Positions 56,655 through 64,000 of a stretch of DNA of 64,000 nucleotides are shown here, one piece after another. The position numbers and the translations under genes are program-made. This DNA comes from Closterium sp. Naga37s-1. Lineage: Eukaryota > Streptophyta > Zygnematophyceae > Desmidiales > Closteriaceae. The stretch is taken from contig CANJKZ010000971.1 in assembly GCA_947471745.1 (NCBI GenBank), positions 2,476,001 to 2,540,000 on the forward strand, written 5' to 3'. The notes below the pieces were generated by a model. That model was given only the letters and a program-made list of their open reading frames with translations, ran no database searches and was not told where the DNA came from. Each line of letters opens with the position of its first letter. Position 1 is the stretch's first letter.

Positions 56655-59600
56655 ACGTGGACGTGGACGTGGTCTTGGAGGTGGACGTGGTCGTGGTCGT
56701 GGACGTGGACGTGGACGTGGTCGTGGTCGTGGAGGTGGACTTGGACGTGGACGTGGACGTGGACGTGGTCGTGGACGTGTTGGTGGACGTGGACGTGGAC
56801 GTGGACGTGGACGTGGACGTGGTCGTGGACGTGGTCGTGGTCGTGGACGTGGACGTGGACGTGGTCGTGGACGTGGTCGTGGACGTGGACGTTGACGTGG
56901 ACGTGGTCGTGGACGTGGTCGTGGTCGTGGACGTGGTCGTGGTCGTGGACGTGGTCGTGGTCGTGGACGTGGTCGTGGACGTGGTCGTGGACGTGGACCT
57001 GGTTGTGGTCGTGGACGTGGTCGTGGTCGTGGACGTGGACGTGGACGTGGTCGTGGTCGTGGTCGTGGACGTCGACGTGGTCGTGGGCGTGGACGTGGAC
57101 GTGGACGTCGACGTGGTCGTGGACGTGGACGTGGGCGTGGACGTGGACGTGGACGTGGGCGTGGACGTGGTCGTGGACGTGGTCGTGGACGTGGACGTGG
57201 ACGTGGACGTGGTCGTGGACGTGGACGTGGACGTCGACGTCGACGTGGACGTGGACGTGGACGTGGACGTGGACGTGGACGTGGACGTGGTCGTGGACGT
57301 GGACGTGGACGTGGTCGTGGACGTGGACGTGGACGTGGACATGGACGTGGACGTGGACGTGGACGTGGACGTCGACGTGGACGTCGACGTCGACGTCGAC
57401 GTGGACGTCGACGTGGTCGTGGACGTCGACGTGGTTGTGGACGTGGACGTCGACGTGGTTGTGGACGTGGACGTGGGCGTCGACGTGGACGTGGACGTGG
57501 GCGTCGACGTGGACGTGGACGTGGACGTGGACGTGGTCGTGGACGTGGACGTGGACGTGGACGTGGACGTGGACGTGGGCGTGGACGTGGACGTGGGCGT
57601 GGACGTGGACGTGGACGTGGACGTGGGCGTGGACGTGGACGTGGACGTGGGCGTGGACGTGGACGTGGACGTGGGCGTGGACGTGGACGTGGGCGTGGAC
57701 GTGGACGTGGACGTGGACGTGGACGTGGTCGTGGACGTGGACGTGGACGTGGACGTGGTCGTGGGCGTGGACGTGGACGTGGACGTGGACGTGGACGTGG
57801 ACGTGGACGTGGACGTGGAAGTGGTCGTGGACGTGGACGTGGACGTGGACGTGGACGTGGTCGTGGACGTGGTCGTGGTCGTGGACGTGGACGTGGTCGT
57901 GGACGTGGACGTGGACGTGGACGTGGTCGTGGACGTGGTCGTCGACGTCGACGTGGACGTGGACGTGGTCGTGGTCGTGGTCGTGGACGTGGTCGTGGAC
58001 GTGGACGTCGACGTGGACGTGGACGTGGACGTGGACGTGGACGTGGTCGTGGACGTGGACGTCGATGTGGACGTGGACGTGGTCGTGGACGTGGTCGTGG
58101 ACGTGGACGTGGTCGTGGTCGTGGACGTGGACGTGGACGTGGACGTCGACGTCGACGTCGACGTGGACCTGGACGTGGACGTGGTCGTGGACGTGGTCGT
58201 GGACGTGGACGTGGACGTGGTTGTGGTCGTGGACGTGGTCGTGGACGTGGTCGTGGACGTGGACGTGGTCGTGGACGTGGACGTGGTCGTGGACGTGGAC
58301 GTGGACGTGGACTTGGACGTGGACCTGGTCGTGGTCGTGGACGTGGTCGTGGACGTGGACGTGGACGTGGTCGTGGTCGTGGACGTGGTCGTGGTCGTGG
58401 TCGTGGACGTGGACGTGGACGTGGACTTGGTCGTGGTCGTGGACGTGGTCGTGGTCGTGGTCGTGGACGTGGACGTGGACGTGGTCGTGGACGTGGACGT
58501 GGACGTGGTCGTGGACGTGGACGTGGACGTGGACGTTGTCGTGGACGTGGTCGTGGACGTGGACGTGGTCGTGGACGTGGTCGTGGACGTGGACGTGGAC
58601 GTGGACGTGGACGTGGACGTGGTCGTGGACGTGGACGTGGACGTGGACGTGGTCGTGGACGTGGACGTGGACGTGGTCGTGGACGTGGACGTGGTCGTGG
58701 ACGTGGTCGTGGTCGTGGACGTGGACGTGGACGTGGTCGTGGACGTGGTCGTGGTCGTGGTCGTGGTCGTGGACGTGGACGTGGTCGTGGACGTGGACGT
58801 GGACGTGGACGTGGACGTGGACGTGGACGTCGACGTCGACGTGGACGTGGACGTCGACGTGGTCGTGGACGTGGTCGTGGACGTGGACGTGGTCGTGGAG
58901 GTGGACGTGGACTTGGACGAGGACCTGGTCGTGGTCGTGGTCGTGGACGTGGACGTGGACGTGGTCGTGGACGTGGACGTGGACGTGGACGTGGACGTGG
59001 TCGTGGACGTGGACGTGGACGTGGACGTCGACGTGGACGTGGACGTGGTCGTGGTCGTGGACGTCGACGTGGTCGTGGTCGTGGACGTGGACGTGGTCGT
59101 GGAGGTGGACGTGGACTTGGTCGTGGAGGTGGACGTGGACGTGGTCGTGGTCGTGGACGTGGTCGTTGACGTGGACGTGGACGTGGTCGTGGACGTGGAC
59201 GTGGTCGTGGACGTGGACGTCGACGTCGACGTGGACCTGGATGTGGACGTGGACGTGGACGTGGTCGTGGACGTGGACGTGGTCGTGGACGTGGACGTGG
59301 TCGTGGACGTGGTCATGGTCGTGGTCGTGGACGTGGACGTGGTCGTGGAGGTGGACGTGGACTTGGTCGTGGACGTGGACGTGGTCGTGGTCGTGGACGT
59401 GGACGTGGTCGTGGATGTGGACGTGGACGTGGACGTGGTCGTGGACGTGAACGTGGACGTGGACGTGGACGTGGACGTGGACGTGGTCGTGGACGTGGAC
59501 GTGGACGTGGACGTGGACGTGGACGTGGACGTGGACGTGGACGTGGACGTGGACGTGGACGTGGACGTGGACGTGGTCGTGGACGTGGACGTCGACGTGG

Positions 59601-61705
59601 TCGTGGACGTGGACCTGGACGTGGTCGTGGACGTGGACGTGGACATCGACGTGGACCTGGACGTGGACGTGGACGTGGACGTTGACGTGGACGTGGTCGT
59701 GGACGTGGTCGTGGACGTGGACGTGGACGTGGTCGTGGTCGTGGACGTGGTCGTGGACGTGGTCATGGACGTGGACGTGGTCGTGGACGTGGACGTGGTC
59801 GTGGACGTGGACGTGGACGTGGACTTGGACGTGGACCTGGTCGTGGTCGTGGACGTGGTCGTGGTCGTGGTCGTGGACGTGGTCGTGGACGTGGACGTGG
59901 ACGTGGTCGTGGACGTGGACGTGGTCGTGGACGTGGACGTGGACGTGGACGTGGTCGTGGACGTGGACGTGGACGTGGACGTGGACGTCGACGTGGTCGT
60001 GGACGTGGTCGTGGACGTGGACGTGGACGTGGTCGTGGTCGTGGACGTGGACGTGGACGTGGACGTGGTCGTGGACGTGGTCGTGGACGTGATCGTGGAC
60101 GTGGACGTGGACGTGGACGTGGACGTGGACGTGGTCGTGGACGTGGACGTGGACGTCGACGTCGTCGTGGACGTGGTCGTGGACGTGGTCGTGGTCGTGG
60201 ACGTGGACGTGATCGTGGTCGTGGACGTGGACGTAGACGTGGTCGTGGACGTGGTCGTGGACGTGATCGTGGACGTGGACGTGGACGTGGACGTGGTCGT
60301 GGACGTGGACGTGGACGTGGACGTGGTCGTGGACGTGGTCGTGGTCGTGGACGTGGACGTGATCGTGGTCGTGGACGTGGACGTGGTCGTGGACGTGGTC
60401 GTGGTCGGACGTGGACGTGGACGTGGACGTGGACGTGGACGTGGACGTCGACGTGGACGTGGACGTCGACGTGGACGTGGACGTCGACGTGGTCGTGGAC
60501 GTGGTCGTGGACGTGGACGTGGTCGTGGAGGTGGACGTGGACTTGGACGAGGACCTGGTCATGGTCGTGGTCGTGGACGTGGACGTGGACGTGGTCGTGG
60601 ACGTGGACGTGGACGTGGACGTGGACGTGGTCGTGGACGTGGACGTGGTCGTGGACGTGGACGTGGACGTGGACGTGGACGTGGTCGTGGTCGTGGACGT
60701 GGTCGTGGTCGTGGACGTGGACGTGGTCGTGGACGTGGACGTGGACTTGGTCGTGGAGGTGGACGTGGACTTGGTCGTGGACGTGGACGTGGACGTGGTC
60801 GTGGACGTGGACGTGGACGCGGTCGTGGACGTGGACGTGGAAGCGGACGTGGTCGTGGACGTGGAAGCGGACGTGGTCGTGGCCGTGGACGTGGTCGTGG
60901 TTGTGGCCGTGGACGTGGTCGTGGACGTGGTCGTGGACGTGGACGTGGTCCTGGGACGTGGACTTGGACGTGGTCGTGGACGTGGACGTGGTCGTGGACG
61001 TGGACTTGGACGTGGTCGTGGACGTGGTCGTGGACGTGGTCGTGGACGTGGTCGTGGATGTGGTCGTGGACGTCGACGTGGACGTCGACGTGGACGTGGT
61101 CGTGGACGTGGACGTGGTCGTGGACGTGGACGTGGTCGTGGTTGTGGACGTGGACGTGGTCGTATTCGTGGTCGTGGACGTGGACGTGTTCGTGGACGTG
61201 GTCGTGGTCGTGGACGTGGTCTTGGACGTGGTCGTGGACGTGGACGTCGACGTGGTCGTGGACGTGGACGTGGACGTGGTCGTGGACGTGGACGTGGACG
61301 TTGACGTGGTCGTGGACGTGGACGTGGACGTGGACGTGGACGTGGACGTCGACGTGGACGTGGACGTGGTCGTGGTCGTGGACGTCGACATGGTCGTGGT
61401 CGTGGACGTGGACGTGGTCGTGGAGGTGGACGTGGACTTGGTCGTGGAGGTGGACGTGGACTTGGACGAGGACCTGGTCATGGTCGTGGTCGTGGACGTG
61501 GACGTGGACGTGGACGTGGTCGTGGACGTGGACGTGGACGTGGACGTGGACGTGGTCGTGGACGTGGACGTGGACGTGGACGTGGACGTGGACGTCGACG
61601 TGGTCGTGGACGTGGACGTGGACGTGGTCGTCGACATGGTCGTGGTCGTGGACGTGGACGTGGTCGTGGAGGTGGACGTGGACTTGGTCGTGGACTTGGA
61701 CCTAG
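47450..61705 (+). repeat. Hexanucleotide array (GTGGAC/GTGGTC)n, G-rich on plus strand
   Basis: More than 2,300 hexamers of the form GTGGWC (equivalently GGWCGT) without unique sequence in between. Common variants are GTGGGC, GCGGAC, GTCGAC and GTGGAG; GTTGAC and ACGTACGT are rarer. Larger blocks are duplicated: landmarks GACGTTGACGTGG at 48164, 48716, 53498 and 56890, and GGACGACGTGGACG at 53029 and 56403. The perfect unit lacks stop codons in all six frames, so very long ORFs cross the array. I treat none as a gene. Confidence 0.97.
60999..61099. repeat. Left arm of 101-bp inverted repeat in the hexamer array
   Basis: Starts CGTGGACTTGGACG and contains four GACGTGGTCGTG-type dodecamers, GGATGTGG and two GTCGACGTGGAC segments. 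By eye its reverse complement is identical to 61785-61885. Confidence 0.8.
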
Positions 61706-64000
61706 ACCACGTCCACGTCCACGACCACGTCCACGACCACGTCCACGTCCACGACCACGACCACGTCCACGAATACGACCACATCCACGTCCACGTCGAC
61801 GTCCACGTCGACGTCCACGACCACATCCACGACCACGTCCACGACCACGTCCACGACCACGTCCACGACCACGTCCAAGTCCACGTCCACGACCACGTCC
61901 ACGTCCACGACCACGTCCACGACCACGTCCTCGACCACGTCCACGTCCACGTCCACGAACACGTCCACATCCACGGCCACGACCACGTCCACGGCCACGT
62001 CCACGTCCACGACCGCGTCCACGTCCACGTCCACCACCACGTCCACGTCCACGTCCACGACCACGACCACGTCCACGTCCACGACCACGTCCACGTCCAC
62101 GTCCACGACCACGTCCACGACCACGTCCACGACCACGTCCACGTCGACGACCACGTCGACGACCACGTCCACGTCCACGTCCACGACCACGTCCACGACC
62201 ACGTCCACGTCCCCGTCCACGTCGACGACCACGTCCACGACCACGTCCACGTCCACGTTGACGACCACGTCCACGTCCACGACCACGTCCACGTCCACGT
62301 CCAATTCCACGTCCACGTCCACGTCCACGTCCACGACCACGTCCACGTCCACGTCCACATCCACGTCCACGTCCACGACCACGTCCACGACCACGACCAC
62401 GTCCACGTCCACGACCACGTGCACGACCACGACCACGTCCACGTCTACGACCACGTCCATGACCACGTCCACGTCCACGTCCACGTCCACGACCACGTCC
62501 ACGTCCACGTCCACGTCCACGTCCACGTCCACGACCACGTCCACGACCACGTGCACGTCCACGTCCACGTCCACGTCCACGACCACGTGCACGTCCACGT
62601 CCACGTCCACGTCCACGACCACGTGCACGTCCACGTCCACGTCCACGTCCACGACCACGTGCACGTCCACGTCCACGTCCACGTCCACGACCACGTCCAC
62701 GTCCACGTCCACGTCCACGTCCACGACCACGTCCACGTCCACGTCCACGTCCACGACCACGTCCACGACCAAGTCCAAGTCCACGTCCACGTCCACGACC
62801 ACGTCCACGTCCACGTCCACGTCCACGACCACGTCCACGACCACGTCCACGTCCAGGTCCACGTCCACGACCACGTCCACGACCACGTCCAGGTCCACGT
62901 CCACGACCACGTCCAGGTCCACGTCCACGACCACGTCCACGACCACGTCCTTGTCCACGTCCACGACCAAGTTCACGTCCACGTCCACGACCACGTCCAC
63001 GATCACGTCCACGTCCACGTTCACGACCACGTCCACGTCCACGTTCACGTCCAAGTCCACGTCCACGTCCACGTCCACGTCCACGACCACGTCCACGTCC
63101 ACGTTCACGTCCAAGTCCACGTCCACGTCCACGTCCAGGTCCACGTCCACGTCCACGTCCACGTCCACGTCCAGGTCCACGTCCACGTCCACGTCCACGT
63201 CCACGTCCAGGTCCACGTCCACGACCACGTCCACGTCCACGTCGACGTCCACGTCCACGACCACGTCCCATGACCACGTCCTCGTCCACGTCCACAACCA
63301 CGTCCCAGGACCACGTCCACAACCACGTCCCAGGACCACGTCCACGTCCACGTCCACGAACACGTCCACGTCCACGACCACGACCACGACCACCTCCACG
63401 ACCACGTCCACGTCCACGACCACGTCCACGTCCACCACCACGTCCACGTCCACGTCCACGTCTACGACCACGTCCACGTCCACGTCCACCACCACGTCCA
63501 CGTCCACGTCCACGTACACGTCCACGACCACGTCCACGTCCACGTCCACGTCCACGTCCACGACCACGTCCACGTCCACGACCACGACCACGTCCACGAA
63601 CACGTCCACGACCACGACCACGACCACGTCCACGTTCACGTCCACGACCACGTCCACGTCCACGACCACGTCCACGACCACGACCACGTCCACGTCCACG
63701 ACCACGTCCACGACCACGTCCACGTCCACGACCACGTCGACGACCACGTCCACGACCACGTCCACGTCCACGTCCACGACCACGACCACGTCCATGACCA
63801 CGACCACGACCACGAACACGTCCACGTCCACGTCCACGTCCACGTCCACGTCCACGTCCACGTCCACGTCCACGACCACGTCCACGTCCACGACCACGAC
63901 CACGTCCACGTCCACGACCACGTCCACGTCCACGACCACGACCACGTCGACGACCACGACCACGAACACGTCCACGTACACGTCCACGACCACGTCCACG
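61706..64000 (-). repeat. Hexanucleotide array in inverted orientation (GTCCAC/GACCAC)n, to window end
   Basis: The same hexamer, but C-rich on the plus strand, begins after the junction GGACCTAGACCACGTCC (about 61697-61713). It runs to the end of the window, so its right limit is unknown. The right arm of the 101-bp inverted repeat lies at 61785-61885. Long ORFs here (Pro-Arg, Val-His/Asp-His, Ser-Thr) are repeat products. Confidence 0.95.

Noticed and set aside
47337..63999. Giant ORFs (about 600 to 3,554 codons) on both strands, with Val-Asp, Trp-Thr, Gly-Arg, Asp/Val-His, Ser-Thr and Pro-Arg repeats
   Set aside because: They follow automatically from a stop-free hexamer in every frame, switch dipeptide at 4-bp slips, and overlap one another on both strands. 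There is no non-repetitive domain, promoter or splice evidence.
47450..64000. Telomeric repeat
   Set aside because: The unit GTGGWC is not a telomere-type repeat (TTTAGGG/TTAGGG family) and the polarity reverses internally.

Overview
The window is eukaryotic nuclear DNA, most likely from a green-lineage (streptophyte-type) organism. The evidence is a multi-intron 26S proteasome RPT6 gene, a chromodomain Ty3/gypsy element, Ty1/copia elements primed by initiator tRNA-Met, and a plant-type LINE with a C-terminal zinc-binding domain. The species cannot be named from sequence alone; a charophyte alga is a guess. Only two or three host genes are supported. The rest is transposons and tandem repeats.

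Layout. 1-1.3 kb: broken ORF, possibly transposon-derived. 1.67-8.1 kb: strand-asymmetric C/T-rich minisatellites (a 444-bp duplication, a 23-bp unit array, a 30-bp array of 11 copies), with one unrecognised minus-strand ORF at 3.9-4.66 kb. 8.6-15.49 kb: decayed LINE ending in poly(A), interrupted by two small non-autonomous DNA transposons whose target duplications (TAA and TTAA) are both visible. 15.69-19.41 kb: RPT6 on the minus strand, nine exons, carrying extra partial copies of exons 3 and 6. 20.3-21.43 kb: a two-exon secreted Gly/Pro-rich protein gene on the plus strand. It is head-to-head with RPT6 across a ~0.9-kb shared upstream region. This region and both flanking 5' gene ends are duplicated at 21.95-22.6 kb and 28.45-28.95 kb. 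The duplicate is split by a young gypsy element (22634-28210, 352-bp LTRs, TSD CTAAC). Its right end is fused to a degenerate copia RT/RNase H fragment (28.95-30.19 kb), which creates a small chimeric secreted ORF.

31.3-39.43 kb: an octanucleotide (YTTGTACA)n array split by a complete but mutated copia element (31816-38216, TSD TACAG), followed by a minus-strand copia RT fragment. 40.43-47.45 kb: about 54 copies of a 130-bp satellite. 47.45 kb to the window end: a GTGGWC-type hexanucleotide array of at least 16.5 kb. Its strand polarity inverts at about 61.70 kb, and a 101-bp perfect inverted repeat lies around the switch. The hexamer appears to have expanded from a motif inside the last satellite monomer.

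The very long ORFs across 47-64 kb (up to about 3,500 codons) arise because a pure hexamer of this type has no stop codon in any of six frames. They are not annotated as genes. The strongest points to follow up are the hexamer array (origin, fold-back, six open dipeptide frames including Gly-Arg and Pro-Arg), the duplicated head-to-head promoter with its chimeric ORF, the repeated partial exon duplications in RPT6, and a canonically phased -1 slippery heptamer at the gypsy gag/pol overlap.
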